DNA of 64,000 bases from Marchantia polymorpha subsp. ruderalis (lineage: Eukaryota > Streptophyta > Marchantiopsida > Marchantiales > Marchantiaceae). The notes beneath the pieces are model-generated. The model was given only the letters and a program-made list of their open reading frames with translations. It did no database searches and was not told the origin of the DNA. The position numbers and the translations under genes were made by a program. Below, piece by piece: positions 1 to 12,060 of this stretch (position 1 is the stretch's first letter; each line of letters begins with the position of its first letter). The stretch lies in contig AP031356.1 of NCBI GenBank assembly GCA_037833965.1, forward strand, positions 3,928,501 to 3,992,500, given 5' to 3'.

Positions 1-3000
1 AACAACTGTTGTAGATCTTGCCCTTGCAGGATTGTCAAGTTTACAAGAGAGAACTACAAGTAGTTTTCGGCTCTTGACTCTTGACTCTTGACTCTTGAGG
101 GCCTGGCAGTGCATGCTTCATCAGAGACAACGGTCGATTTGCAGTGATAATCAGAAGTGAAGCACCTCTTGGAAAATGGCGGGATGCACCGGTTGTGGTT
201 CAGTGACACGAATCTCCTCCAGACGTTAGGAGTTTGGATTCTTGACTACCACTGCATCCTAATGACAGACCAGAGTATGATGGCTGTAAACAGATAAAAC
301 TTATCGTGCTTATTCCAAAGGGCTGCGAGCTTGGTGTACTTATGACACATTTGAAGTCAGAACAAAAACTGACAACAATGTGCGAAGGACACCTTGAAGT
401 CTTTTGGATTCGATTAATCTGTGTTCATAGAAGTAGACAGATTGTATCGAATACGATCAAGTGATATAAGAAATTAAAGGTTTGTTATAAATTATTTATA
501 TCCATAGAAGAGAATCACTTTCAGATGAATTAGCTTTTGAATTTAGAATTCCCTCCATTTTCTACAAGCTTAACTATCTCATAGTTCTGAATTAGCCGAC
601 TGTTTTCACTTACTTATATATTGAAAGAAAACAATATCAGAATCCACGTCTCTTTTTGTGGTTGCAGGTCAGGGTCCCCGTATTTTTAAGTCAACATTGT
701 ATACGAGCGATTATCCTGTCAGTTTTCCTGTCAACGTTTTCCTTAGATGCCAACGTACTATATCAACAAGAGCCTGTCAATGACAAGCACTCAATGGTGG
801 AGATTAGACACGAGGAAGAAGGTTGGACTTTACCTTGAAAGTGAATTGGCTCGGATAAGAGATCGGGAACAAAGTTCACATAACTTTATTATATATTGAT
901 CTTGATACCAAGTACATAATAAATGCTGTCCATCTGATGGTTTATCAGGTTTGAAACTGCTGATGACATTATTCATTTTGCAAGAGTTTGAAGAAGCGGA
1001 AGGTTTAGAGTGATTTGGAATGGGACTTGAACTTGCAGTAGCGGATTAGGCTGTTGTTATTATGTTTGCACCGTGTCCAAAACCGTAAAATCTTGTTACC
1101 ATGTGCGTCGTGTTGGAGTTTAGAGGCACTGGGAGTGCCTCATTGTAATAGTGTTTATATTGAGGTGGATTTAAATTGGTAGGCAAAAGAGGAAAAAATG
1201 GAAGAGAGTTGTATTATTACATGGTGCACATGTCACATGGGTAGGTCAAGAGATGATATGATGGCTAACGCATATGGGCGATCCCCATTTTAGAATTTAG
1301 AATCATGTAAAGATGTGCAACCAAACATTATGAATTAAGGTTTTTGTCACATATTTTACATATCTCACTCAGATCATTCTTCGTATGTTACACTAGCTTC
1401 AGCAACTATTTCTCATCTACTTTTAAACTCAATACATCTTGTAGTCGCTTTTGTACCGAAAACATTTTACAGCTTTGAAATCCTACCAAAAGATTCAGTG
1501 AAAAACTTAGGGTTTATTTAGGGCTATCGGCTCTCCCACATAAATTTATAAGTGCTTATGAGAAATGTTTGTGTCTTGTTTGTCTTAGAGTTGAATAAGC
1601 TGATATCTGCTGCGTACGTCTTTCAATTGTTGAATTTTTAGCATAAAATTTTTTGGTTAAAGTAAGTGAGTGAGAGTCCATTATTCCAAATTTTTTATCA
1701 GTTTAGACTGATAAAAAATATTTTTTTGCAACGTTAATTCAGAAATCAGACTAAATCGAAAATAAATTTTGAAAAATGGTGCGTTGTTAAATTTATGCAT
1801 ATAAAATTTAGTTTTTTTGAAAATCATTTTGAAATTTTTTTAGACATAAATCAAGTACAATACTAGTCATGTTGATTATGCAAATCATACAAATCAAAAA
1901 ATCTATGTACATTTGCATAAATTTTCCTAATCTAATTTAATATTTTATAAATCATTATATTAATCTTATTGTGAAATAAATGATATGCATAAATGATGAG
2001 AAACTTTAAATTTTGATTACGAGAAATAAAGTGTATTAATTTGAACAAAATCCAATAAATTTTGCATTACTGATTTAAATAAATCACCCCAAAATGAGAA
2101 TCCACAAGTAAATACACCTAAAAATTGACATCAAAATATATGGTTCGTCAATGCGGTCTTACTCATGGGAACACAGAAAATTTTTATTGATGAAAATCTA
2201 AAAGGATCATTACGGGGTTATTCTAGCTTGTTCGTTTAATGAATACATAACGTGAATACTAGTGCCAGTTGAACTAAACTATCTTAAAATAGATCTGAAT
2301 TAATTACACTAGCAAAAATAAAATAAAGATTCTTGATTACCATTGAAACAACATTTTTTTTCATCAAAATTTAAACCAAAAAGGACATAAATGCTAACTA
2401 CTAAACTTGTACCCATATGCACTTGCACAATAAGTCACAAAATCTTGAAAAACTATCTAAGAGAATCACTTTGATTCAAATATTATCATCAATATTGACT
2501 TACTCTACTACATCATGGAAAAAAAATTATACATATATTTTATTGTTGCACTGCACTGTTCATCACCTAACATTAACCAGATTTCAAATCATTTTCATTG
2601 AATTACTAAGACTGTATAATGTCATACACTAATTTCACCCTTAATGACAAATTTATCCAATCACAATAATTTCTTCCCTGTTGTTGCCATTACATACTCA
2701 ATTTTTTTCACGAACTAAGCTACTCATTTTTTCAATATAGATTTTCAACTTATGCATGTAATTTTAATCTTCAAATATAAATCTAATAAAAAAAATTTCC
2801 CATATAAATCTTGACATTTACATAGCCAATCAATGATTTGGCATTGTTAAATTTTGCATGAAATATAAAAAATTAATTGTTATTTAAAATTACATTTATA
2901 CTTTTTTTAGTACTTTAACCAGATTTGATATGTAAATGTTATGAAACAGTTTATTAGGGAAAACCACAAACAACAAAGAAGAGATAACACGACGCAGATA

Positions 3001-4117
3001 AAAAATTTACGTGGTTCGCCATTTCAAATCCATAATTATACAAACGTAATTTTTATAAAAATAATCAAATAATTGAATTATATTATTCAAGTTTTGATTT
3101 AGCTTAATTACTAATGATTTGAGTTAACTATATATTTTTTGGAAAATAATTATAAAACCTTTCTAAAAAGTATGAATGAACACCAGTAATTTTTAAGATT
3201 GGAGTCTTTAATTCTTTAAGATTGGAGTCTTGATAATGAAGATATATGACAATATGTTCACGCATGATTGAATCAATGTTAAATCAGAAAATAATTGAAG
3301 GTCTATTATATTGCTTCTCCATTTAGAAGACAAAATGCTTTCAAACTTGGTTCATACAACCGTGAAGTAAAATGTAACCTTGTACACAAAACTACCTCAA
3401 GTCAAGTTCACATAATCTATCATTCATCGATACAATTAGAATTACAACTAGATGAAGTTAATTTCATGGTGGTTTTACTACCTTGAGTTATAAGACAAAT
3501 GCATTTCAGATTGTAAAGCCTACAAAGAATATAACCACACAAAAATAAGGTTGGAATAGTAAAATTTTTATTTAGTATGACATGTGTTGACTATGATTCC
3601 TTTATAATCTTAAGATTAATTATTATATGTGTTTATGAAAAGCTTGCTTCTGAAATTGCAAATACTGTACGCTTGCCTCGTCTTACTTTATCATTGTTGT
3701 ATCACATGGTACAGTAATTGTCATCTCCCCACAGACTTGAGTTCCTGGCAAGTAATTGCAACTAGTATGGTTAGCAGTGCTTTTGTAATCCTTAACTTCA
3801 TAAATTGATTTCACGACATAAGACAAAATTCTCAACCAGATCCAACTTCAAGGATTGTTGCTCTATTCACATTGATCCATTTTCTCTAGCCTATATTCAA
3901 CTGCGCATGAAAGGAAGTCAATTGAGTGTTTACATATGAAGGTTAATGTCATACATATAAATCTCTTATCACAACATACATCGTTGTCACATCTTGATAC
4001 ACATTAGGTCATACACCACTAAAAGAATATGTTTTTCAAAATGCCTATCAAGACAAGGCAGTAATCACTATCTCATAAATCATCGTATTAACGAAGAACC
4101 AAACTCACGTTACGACT
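1..4117. other. AT-rich intergenic DNA, no supportable gene
   Basis: Both strands hold only short frames with no recognisable domain, and long A/T runs dominate from about 1660 to 3640. A small 7-bp tandem repeat (unit gactctt, about three copies) lies at roughly 70-100. The first 850 bases are less AT-rich and could be the 3' end of a gene lying to the left, but no splice pattern or protein similarity supports that. Confidence 0.6.
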
Positions 4118-5300
4118 CAAAGACTTCTGCACTAGCTTCTCTCCACCATAGTCTCACTCTCGAAGCCTCAACTTTAATTGAATCCTCAGGAGCCCTAATT
4201 TGATCTCTATCCCCTAACCCTAGATAGTCTAACCGCGCTATCGACCCTAACGGAAAATCCAGTGCGAACGGCAATAGGTGCACAATTGGCTTGAATTGGT
4301 CTGTCGGATTTGACACCTAAGTGTGAAGTATCTACCTAGTAAGGTGACTGTCACATAAGTCATGACAACAATCTTCGAACTCATCCGGGGCTTTGGGCTG
4401 AAGCAGAGTACTGCATCGGGTACCCATACCCGAAACCCGAACCAAACCCGCCCGAACCGATGGGTATGGTTCGGGTTTAGACCAAGCTAGAAAGGTCAGG
4501 TTCGGTTTCGGGTTGGACTTTTCTTCATATGGTTTAGAAATAGGGTTACGTTTAAAAATGTAAATCAGGGTTACTCTGTACAAAGGTCGTGGAGTATTTT
4601 TTGATTTGTAACATTGCTAATCGCACTTGTTCTCTTCGTCCATTACTCTCGAGGTTTCTCATAGGTGACAATGACAATTGAGATGAGTTCATTCGGGTCC
4701 AGTCGGGTATCAATTCAGAGGCGACTTGGGTTCGTTTCGGGTTTCGGTTTTGTCCCTTTGGATATCGTTCGGTTCCGGGTACCACAAGCGGAGAATACGT
4801 GGGCATGGATCGGGTTCGGGCATGCTTTTGAGGTGTGATGCAGTACTCGGGGCTGAAGTGTGAAGTCTTCAGCGTTATAGTATGATATGGAGCCCTAAGA
4901 ACAAATCATTGCATTAAAAGATCTCATTTTCCAAGAATATGTTCAGAATGTTCACACATCTTACTCTCTTACCAAATGTAAAGCACTTTCTCTTCTCGAA
5001 GTCTCTATCACAGCAGAAATATGCAAAACTTTTGCCATGAACAAAGTTAATCAGAAAAAATACACCCCGAATGAGTAATTTCGGTACGTAAAGGTTCAAC
5101 TCACATCCTCAATTGCTTTAAGGATGTGAGCCTTCCGATCAGCTGTTACACTCTTTTACTCTCAACTCATATGGACGGGTTTTCACGCTAAGATAATTCT
5201 CCATTTCTCGTTTCCTCTTCTTTCCATTTTCACTTCCCTCTCTACTCTATGCGTTCCTAAAAATATGAGTATAAGAAAAAAGTCCAAAGATTTGGGTTAT
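4118..5300. repeat. Block U, copy 1: upstream part of the higher-order duplication
   Basis: This stretch is closely repeated at about 9538-10300, upstream of gene A3. Shared landmarks are the segment beginning 'cttctgcactagcttctctc', a ccctaaccctaga motif, and 'aggatgtgagcctt' further on. Copy 1 carries an additional ~455 bp insertion, described separately. The block precedes gene A1 as its twin precedes A3, so it marks the left edge of a ~5 kb duplicated unit. Confidence 0.8.
4395..4858. mobile_element. Non-autonomous TIR transposon with 9-bp target duplication (MULE-like)
   Basis: Element of about 446 bp (4404-4849) flanked by the direct repeat gggctgaag at 4395-4403 and 4850-4858. Its ends carry a 12-bp inverted repeat, gagtactgcatc at 4406-4417 and gatgcagtactc at 4837-4848. 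The paralogous site near 9807-9815 (gggttgaag) has no insert, which fixes the borders. The inside carries many cccgaac / gttcggg motifs near both ends, as subterminal repeats of cut-and-paste elements often do. No transposase frame is visible. The 9-bp duplication fits Mutator-like elements, but the short TIR leaves the superfamily open. Confidence 0.75.
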
Positions 5301-5597
5301 GACCCAAAACGAATTTAGGTGTGGACTTGCTCTGATGGATATGTTGCACCATGGCTCCAGTGCTGCACTCATCATACGTACTTCATGGCTAAATAACCGT
5401 GCTAAATACTCACCTCTCGTAACCCGCTGCGAACTGACCTTATCAGCGTATCCGCATGCTAATCCCAATCTTGAGGCCAATGCTCGAACTTGACAAACTC
5501 GAAATTGTCAATCTCCCCGAGTCCAACTGTACTCGCCGCAGTATGGCAGCGATACGTGTCGAACAACGAGAGCCTCTCCTACGAAGTCCAGAAAAAT

Positions 5598-5702
5598 GGC
5601 ACGTGGTGATCTGAGAAGGAGCCGTTCCCCTTTCCCCGTCTTGTTCGTCACTCCATCCCAGCAGTCGACGACACCCCAACCATCTCTCGAATTCGTATAA
5701 AA
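5598..5702 (+). promoter_or_regulatory. Promoter of gene A1: ABRE and TATA box
   Basis: GGCACGTGG at 5598-5606 contains the ACGTG core bound by ABA-responsive bZIP factors. TATAAAA at 5696-5702 lies about 130 bp before the ATG. The same two motifs at nearly the same spacing precede all five A-type genes. Confidence 0.75.
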
Positions 5703-5832
5703 GCCCGGGCCGGGCTAGAACTGGATCAGTATCACATACACTGCAAGCTCGTAGTATTCTTCATTCAGCTTCCAGTCATCTTCTTCCTATCCCTCCACTC
5801 GCAGTTTCCTTTCAATCGAATTTTTTGATCAA

Positions 5833-6228
5833 ATGGAGAGCGCCAAGGACTCCGCTGCTCACACCACAGAGCAGACCAAGAATTTTGGAGCGGAGAAGAC
5901 AGGGCAGGCCCAAGCACACGCTGAGGGAATGGGGCAGGCTGCCAAGGACAAGGCCAACCAGGCCGGTCAGGCCACATCTGATGCCGCCCAGACGACCAAG
6001 GACAAGGCTGCTGAGGCCAAGGACAACGCGGGCAATGCCCTGCAACAGGTACCTTTCTCTAAATCACGTTCTTCTTTCAGCATGTGAAGTTGCAGCTGCC
6101 AGATTTGTTGTCACGCAGGTTTTACGTCCGTGGACTGATAAGCACCGTTTGGCTGATTGCAGGCTGGTGACAAGGTGATGGAGACTCTTACCAATGCAAA
6201 AGACGCTATTACTGGCAACAATCAGTGA
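5833..6228 (+). CDS. LEA/KIN-like stress protein, A-type copy 1 (two exons)
   Basis: Exon 1 is 5833-6048 and exon 2 is 6163-6228, with a 114-bp phase-0 intron (cag|gtacct ... ttgcag|gctggt). The product is 93 aa, extremely hydrophilic, rich in Ala, Lys, Gln and Asp, without Cys, Trp, signal peptide or membrane segment. Repeating units such as AAKDKANQAGQATSDAAQTT and KDKAAEAKDN follow the amphipathic 11-residue pattern of group 3 LEA (LEA_4) and KIN/COR6.6-type proteins. Such proteins are thought to protect membranes and proteins during drying or freezing in the cytosol. Exon 2 ends in KDAITGNNQ. The protein is identical to those of A2, A3, A4 and A7. Intron retention would add about a dozen residues and stop. 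The family call rests on composition and repeats; I cannot name an ortholog. Confidence 0.88.
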
Positions 6229-7075
6229 GTAGATCGTAAGCATCAGGAACTGAAGAGAGGAGCCACTTCAGCTGGATCAGTCACGTATACAATTTGTCTG
6301 GCAACTAGCAAAAAGGCTCCTGCGATTCACAGTTGGGAAATTCCAATTTCCAATGCTGAAGTAGTTGAATTCAGCTGAGTGTGTCATTCGTAGGATTTCA
6401 GGGAACTAAATTTGTTCTACAACTGTACAAATTATAAATACAAGATATTTCACATGATTATTTTGTCGTCACAATTTTCTGCAAGCCAACGGCTCAAATG
6501 ATGTTATTATTGCTCAATTCTTATCAGCTCTTTGATGACAGCAGATCTCATTGATACCATCGTTGAATATTGCAAGTTGGCTGGAGACTCGTCTTGGACG
6601 TTATTATAACGTCTCACTAATTTTATACTCAATTTGGAATTTGTTAAATGCTGATGTCTATACTCTTTGTATTGCATATGATAAATTTTACAATTTCTGA
6701 AACAAGATTATTCATTCAGCTACAGAACCTTCAGCCACGTGCAAATTCAAGATTACTTGTCCATTTCTCATACAGCCGTTATGTATATTTATAATACTTG
6801 CATTTTCGAATAGTAATTTCTGACGACTATGAAACAGAACAGTGCCAAAACTCATTTCCAATTTAGAAATCAAATCGCTGTTTGAAAAAAATCAATCAGA
6901 AAAAAAAAATTTACAATCTGTAAAAACTTCTCATTTCAATACTAATCATGAAAATTTTTTTATGCCGAACACTGTATAATGAAAAATCACATGCGAGAAC
7001 TATCTCATTTCTTATCCCCGACAAATCATACGTACTGTTTCACTCGAATCGCGAGAAATTACTCTGAAATAAAGT
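6229..7075. other. 3' flank of gene A1
   Basis: The first ~240 bp after the stop (starting gtagatcgtaagcatcagg) are repeated with small changes after A2, A3, A4 and A7, so they probably include the 3' UTR. The rest is AT-rich and diverged. There is no further gene. Confidence 0.6.
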
Positions 7076-7778
7076 CATAGATCTGTAGTCAAATAATTGA
7101 TTTAGTGAGATAAAGCCAGTTGCCGAGGACGATACATTACATGAGCTCCTTCGATCGGAGACTTGCATTCATAATCACGTCCGATATGGACTCATCATGC
7201 TCACTCGTACAAGTCATTCGATTGGGACATTAATCGTCCATATGCGGCGGGGCCATTAAATTTTACGTTCTCATGCGTTTCTTTTGGAGTAGCAGTCGAG
7301 CTTCTGGCGCTATCTCGAATCTCATAGCACGGTCCTGAGCAGAGCGACATTTCCAGGTGTACTTACACTGCGCACTCTCAAAAGAATCGGTAGGCTATAA
7401 ACGGACAAATCTTAACGACATCCTCATCCTCTTCCTCTTCACGTGGTCACGAGGTTGACGACCACTTTCTGCCAATGCTGCAATAACTTCATTGGACTCT
7501 CCACGGCGAGAAAGGTCGCGGCCACAGTCGCAGTCACTCCGACTTCATCCAACGTCGACCAAAATATGAAACTCGCAGCTGTTCTTTCCTGACCTGAGCA
7601 CTCACCGCAAGACACCTGTCTCGAGTCGCAGCGCATGTTGACCTGGGTTCACGATCGATCGTCCGGTTGCTGTGGGCGCCGATTCTGAAAAGTTCTATCC
7701 GCGCTCTCGAGAATGAGCGGAAAGGTGCTGCACTTCAACTACACGTGTCGCTCTCCGTTTCAGCAGCTCGAGGATCAG
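7076..7778 (+). repeat. Truncated B-gene promoter block, copy 1
   Basis: This block matches the upstream region of the B-type genes (about 14600-15322 before B5, about 62100 onward before B8). It includes CACGTGG at 7440-7446 and CACGTG at 7742-7747. It stops at ...ctcgaggatcag (7778), where the B5 copy continues with cctgcg. Here it instead joins A-type promoter sequence. No B-type TATA box or coding exon follows, so it is a B promoter that has lost its gene and now lies directly upstream of A2. Confidence 0.75.
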
Positions 7779-8146
7779 GAGATTAAATTAACAAGAGAAA
7801 AAAGTGTGAAAATGTCTAAAGTCTAATGTGACCCAAAACGAATGTAGGAGTGGATTTGCTCTGAATGTTGCACCATGGCTCCAGTGCTGCACCCATCATA
7901 CGTACTTCATGGCTAGATTACCGTGATCTGCTGTGCTAAATACTCACCTCTCGTAACCCGCTGCGAGCTGACCTTAACAGCGTATCCGCATGCTAATCCC
8001 AATCTTGAGGCCAATGCTCGAACCTCTCTCATTGACAAACTCGAGATCCCCCAGAGTCCAACTGGACTCGCCACAACATGACAGTAATACGTGTCGAACA
8101 ACGAGAGCCTCTCCTACGAAGGAATGAGATGCAAGTCCAGAAAAAT

Positions 8147-8251
8147 GGCACGTGGTGATCTGAGAAGGAGCCGTTCCCCTTTCCCCGTCTTGTTCGTCAC
8201 TCCATCCCAACATTCCACGACAACCCAACCATCTCTCGAATTCGTATAAAA
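8147..8251 (+). promoter_or_regulatory. Promoter of gene A2: ABRE and TATA box
   Basis: GGCACGTGG lies at 8147-8155 and TATAAAA at 8245-8251. The B-type block just upstream adds further ACGTG-core motifs, so A2 has a compound promoter. Confidence 0.75.
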
Positions 8252-8376
8252 TCCAGGCCTAGAACTGGATCAGTATCACATACACTGTAAGCTCGTAGTC
8301 TTCTTCATTTAGCTTCCAGTCATCATCTTCCTTTCCCTGCGTTTGCAGTTTCCTCTCAATCGTATTTTTTGATCAA

Positions 8377-8772
8377 ATGGAGAGTGCCAAGGACTCCGCC
8401 GCTCACACCACAGAGCAGACCAAGAATTTTGGAGCCGAGAAGACAGGGCAGGCCCAAGCACACGCTGAGGGAATGGGGCAGGCTGCCAAGGACAAGGCCA
8501 ACCAGGCCGGTCAGGCCACATCTGATGCCGCCCAGACGACCAAGGACAAGGCTGCTGAGGCCAAGGACAACGCGGGCAATGCCCTGCAACAGGTACCTTT
8601 CTCTAAATCACGTTCTTCTTTCAGCATATGAAGATGCAGCTGCCAGATGTGTTGTCACGCAGGTTTTACGTCCGTGGACTGATAAGCACCGTTTGGCTGA
8701 TTGCAGGCTGGTGACAAGGTGATGGAGACTCTTACCAATGCAAAAGACGCTATTACTGGCAACAATCAGTGA
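8377..8772 (+). CDS. LEA/KIN-like stress protein, A-type copy 2 (two exons)
   Basis: Exon 1 is 8377-8592, exon 2 is 8707-8772, with a 114-bp intron. The 93-aa product is residue-for-residue the same as that of A1; nucleotide differences such as gccgag for gcggag are synonymous. This copy lies downstream of the promoter-only B remnant rather than after block U, so its far-upstream region differs from that of A1. The hydrophilic LEA_4-like repeats and lack of a targeting signal suggest a cytosolic protectant. The start ATG is conserved in all five copies and follows a short 5' leader of about 100 nt. Confidence that it is a real gene is high because selection has kept only silent changes. Confidence 0.88.
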
Positions 8773-9537
8773 GTAGATCGTAAGCATCAGGAACTGAAGA
8801 GAGGAGCCACTTCAGCTGGATCAGTCACGTGTACACTTTGTCTGGCAACTAGCAAAAAGGCTCCTGCGATTCAAAATTGGGAAATTCCAATTTCCAATGC
8901 GAAGTAGATGAATTCAGCTGAGTGTGTCATTCGTAGGATTTCAGGAAACCAAATTTGTTCTACAACTGTACAAATTATAAATACAAATATATATATACAT
9001 TATTTTTCAAGTCCTCACAATTTTCTGCAAGCCAACGGCTCGAATGATGTTATTATTGCTCAATCTCTTATCAGCTCATTGATGACAGCATATCCCATGA
9101 TATCATCATGTGATTACTGCAAGTCGTCTAAAATTCGTCTTGGACGTGATTATAATCTTTCACTAGTCTTATACTCAATTTCTAATCTGTTTAAATGCAA
9201 ATATGTTTAATCTTTTTTAGATAATCTTAACAATTCTGTTGTCTGTTTCTCATACATTAGTAAAGTATACTTCTAATGCTCACATCTCAAATGATATTTT
9301 TTGACGCGTAAAGCAGAACAGAGCGAAATAAAATTTCAATCTTGGTAAACGAATTGCTGTGTGGTAGAAAAAATCGGACAAAGTAAATTTTCAGTCTGAA
9401 GAAATTTCACACTTTGAACTAAGCATGAATAGTCATATCTCACCTTCCTTCCAGTCAACTTATTCAGAATGTCAAAGTTCAGATCCGTTTGAGCTTTAAA
9501 CAACGGATAATTATCCATTTGCAATCACATTAGAACT
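8773..9537. other. 3' flank of gene A2
   Basis: A ~200-bp stretch homologous to the other A-gene 3' flanks is followed by diverged AT-rich DNA up to the start of block U copy 2. A 100-aa frame at 8908-9210 has no recognisable domain and overlaps the conserved 3' flank, so it is not called. Confidence 0.6.
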
Positions 9538-10300
9538 CAAAAGCTTCTGCACTAGCTTCTCTCCACAATAGTCTCACTCTCGGAGCCTCAACTTTTATTG
9601 AGTCCCAAGAAACTCTAATTTATCTCTTTCCCCTAACCCTAGATAATCTAACCGCGCTAGCGACCTTAATGAAAAACCAAGTGCGAAAGGCAATAGGTGC
9701 ACAATCGGCTTCAACAGTTTCAATTGATTTGACACCTAAGTACCTACGTACTAAGATGACTGTCACATAAGTCATGACAACAATTATCAAAATTAATCGG
9801 TGCCTTGGGTTGAAGTGTAAAGTCTTCAGCGTTTTAGTATGATATGGTACCCTAAAAACAAATCATTGCATTCAAAGATCTAATTTGCCAAGAAAATGCT
9901 CATGGTGTTCACAAATCTTAGTGTATTACCAAGTGTAAAGCACTTTCTCCTCTTCAAGGCTCCATCCAGCAAAAACATGCAAAATTTTTGCCATGACAAA
10001 GTTATTATAATAATAATACACCCCGATTGTGTATTTTAGGTACGTAAAGGTTCAACATACTTGCAATTGCTTTAAGGATGTGAGCCTTCGGATCAGCTGC
10101 TACACTCTTTTACGCTCTACAGTACTGTACTTCACGTGACATGGTCAAGTGCCTCCCCTCTATCTCGTGGGGACGGGCTTTCACTGTAAGATAATTCCCC
10201 ATTTCTCGTTTCCTCTTCTTTCCATTTCCACTTCCCTCTCTCCTCTATGCGTTCCTGAAAATTTGAGTAAGAGAAAAAGTTCTAAAGATGTCTCAAGTCT
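9538..10300. repeat. Block U, copy 2
   Basis: Paralog of 4118-5300 without the TIR transposon; the undisturbed site is at 9807-9815. It opens the second higher-order unit (U, A3, B promoter remnant, A4). Corresponding points in the two units are about 5.02 kb apart (A1/A3 starts 5021 bp, A2/A4 starts 5019 bp). Confidence 0.8.
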
Positions 10301-10623
10301 AATGTGACCCAAAACGAATGTAGGTGTGGACTTGCTCTGATGGATATGTTGCACCATGGCTCCAGTGCTGCACTCATCATACGTACTTCATGGCTACATA
10401 ATCGTGATCTGCTGTGCTAAATACTCAGTTCTCGTAAACAGCTGCGAACTGACCTTAACAGCGTATCCGCATGCTAATCCCGATCTTGGGGCCATGCTCG
10501 AACTTGTCTCATTCACAAACTCGAAAACCTCAATCTACCCCAGAGTCCAACTGGACTCGCAACAGTATGGCAGTTATACGTGTCGAACAAAGAGAGCCTC
10601 TCCAGAAAGAAGTCCAGAAAAAT

Positions 10624-10738
10624 GGCACGTGGTGATCTGAGAAGGAGCCGTTCCCTTTTCCCCGTCTTGTTCGTCACTCCATCCCAGCAGTCGACGACAA
10701 CCCAACCATCTCTCGAATTCGTATAAAACCCAGGGCTA
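10624..10738 (+). promoter_or_regulatory. Promoter of gene A3: ABRE and TATA box
   Basis: GGCACGTGG lies at 10624-10632 and TATAAAA at 10732-10738, about 115 bp before the ATG. Confidence 0.75.
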
Positions 10739-10853
10739 GAACTGGATCAGCATCACATACACTGCAAGCTCGTAGTATTCTTCATTCAGCTTCTTCTCAT
10801 CTTCTTCGTATCCATCCACTCGCAGTTTCCTCTCAATCGTAATTTTTGATCAA

Positions 10854-11249
10854 ATGGAGAGCGCCAAGGACTCCGCTGCTCACACCACAGAGCAGACCAA
10901 GAATTTTGGAGCTGAGAAGACCGGGCAGGCCCAAGCTCATGCTGAGGGAATGGGGCAGGCTGCCAAGGACAAGGCCAACCAGGCCGGTCAGGCCACATCT
11001 GATGCCGCCCAGACGACCAAGGACAAGGCTGCTGAGGCCAAGGACAACGCGGGCAATGCCCTGCAACAGGTACGTTTCTCTAATTCACGTTCGTCTTTCA
11101 GCATATGAAGATGCAGCTGCCAGATATGTTGTCACGCAGGTTTCACGTCCTTGTACTCATAAGCACCGATTGGCTGATTGCAGGCTGGTGACAAGGTGAT
11201 GGAGACTCTTACCAATGCAAAAGACGCTATCACTGGCAACAATCAGTGA
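10854..11249 (+). CDS. LEA/KIN-like stress protein, A-type copy 3 (two exons)
   Basis: Exon 1 is 10854-11069, exon 2 is 11184-11249, with a 114-bp intron that has more substitutions than the exons. The 93-aa product is identical to A1. Silent changes include gctcat for gcacac and atc for att near the end. It is the counterpart of A1 in the second higher-order unit, preceded by block U. As for its siblings, the Ala/Lys/Gln-rich repeats and lack of Cys and Trp indicate an intrinsically disordered LEA-like protein that may fold into amphipathic helix on drying; that behaviour is family knowledge, not something seen here. Confidence 0.88.
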
Positions 11250-12060
11250 GTGGATCGTTAGCATTAGGAACTGAAGGGAGGAGCCACTTCAGCTGGATCC
11301 GTCACGTGTACAATTTGTCTGGCAACTAGCAAACAGGCTCTTAAGATTCACAATTGGGAAATTCCAATTTCCTGTCACGAAGAAGATGAATTCAGCTGAG
11401 TGGATCATTCGTAGGATAGTCCAGGAAACTAAATTTGTTGTAGGACTGTACAAATTATAAATACAAAATACTTCTTACAATTTTTTGTCGTCACAATTGT
11501 CTGCAAGTCAGTGATGGTAGTTTTGCTCAATTTCTTGCCAGCTCTATGATGACAGCAAATCTCATAGATACCATCATGTGAATATTGCAAGTCGTCCAAA
11601 TTTCGTCTTGGACGTTGTAATAATCTTTCACTAATCTTATACACAATGTCTAATATGTTAAAGTGCAAATGTCTATATACTTTAAATTCCATATGATAAA
11701 CGTTACAATTCCTCAAACTGTGAGACAGTTTATACAGGCACGTTACCTTCAATTATCGAGATGGTCAATTGTAATGATATTTGTCTAATTGTCATACATA
11801 CGTAAAGCATGTTTCTAATGAGAACATTTCGAATATTATTTTTTCACGATCGTAAAGCAAAACAAAGCCAAATATCATTTCAAACTTTGAAAACAAATTG
11901 CTGTGTGACAGAAAAAACCGACAAAACAAATTTGCAACCTGTATAACCTTCACAATTGAAAACTAAGCATAAATACTCTCATATGCCGAACACTGCATAT
12001 TAATATTGATATATCACATGTGAGAACCATCTTTGTCGAAAAATCAGAAAACCCCTTTTA
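11250..12060. other. 3' flank of gene A3
   Basis: A conserved 3' flank of ~200 bp is followed by AT-rich DNA. The antisense 107-aa frame at 11429-11752 has no domain and no counterpart in the other copies. Confidence 0.55.

Noticed and set aside
4209-4224. Telomere-like ccctaaccctaga motif (also near 9640)
   Set aside because: Only about one and a half repeat units, at the same place in two duplicated blocks; no array, so not a telomere remnant.
5833-6087. Single-exon 84-aa reading of the A genes
   Set aside because: It reads into the intron after a good gtacct donor; the spliced form with exon 2 is supported by consensus sites, identical intron lengths and conserved tail residues in all copies.
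5825-6178. 117-residue Arg/Pro-rich frames overlapping each A gene in another frame (also at 8369, 10846, 13388 and 60833)
   Set aside because: They lack an ATG at their start, run across the intron and are open only because the real exon is low-complexity and free of T-rich codons; they are shadows of the LEA frame.
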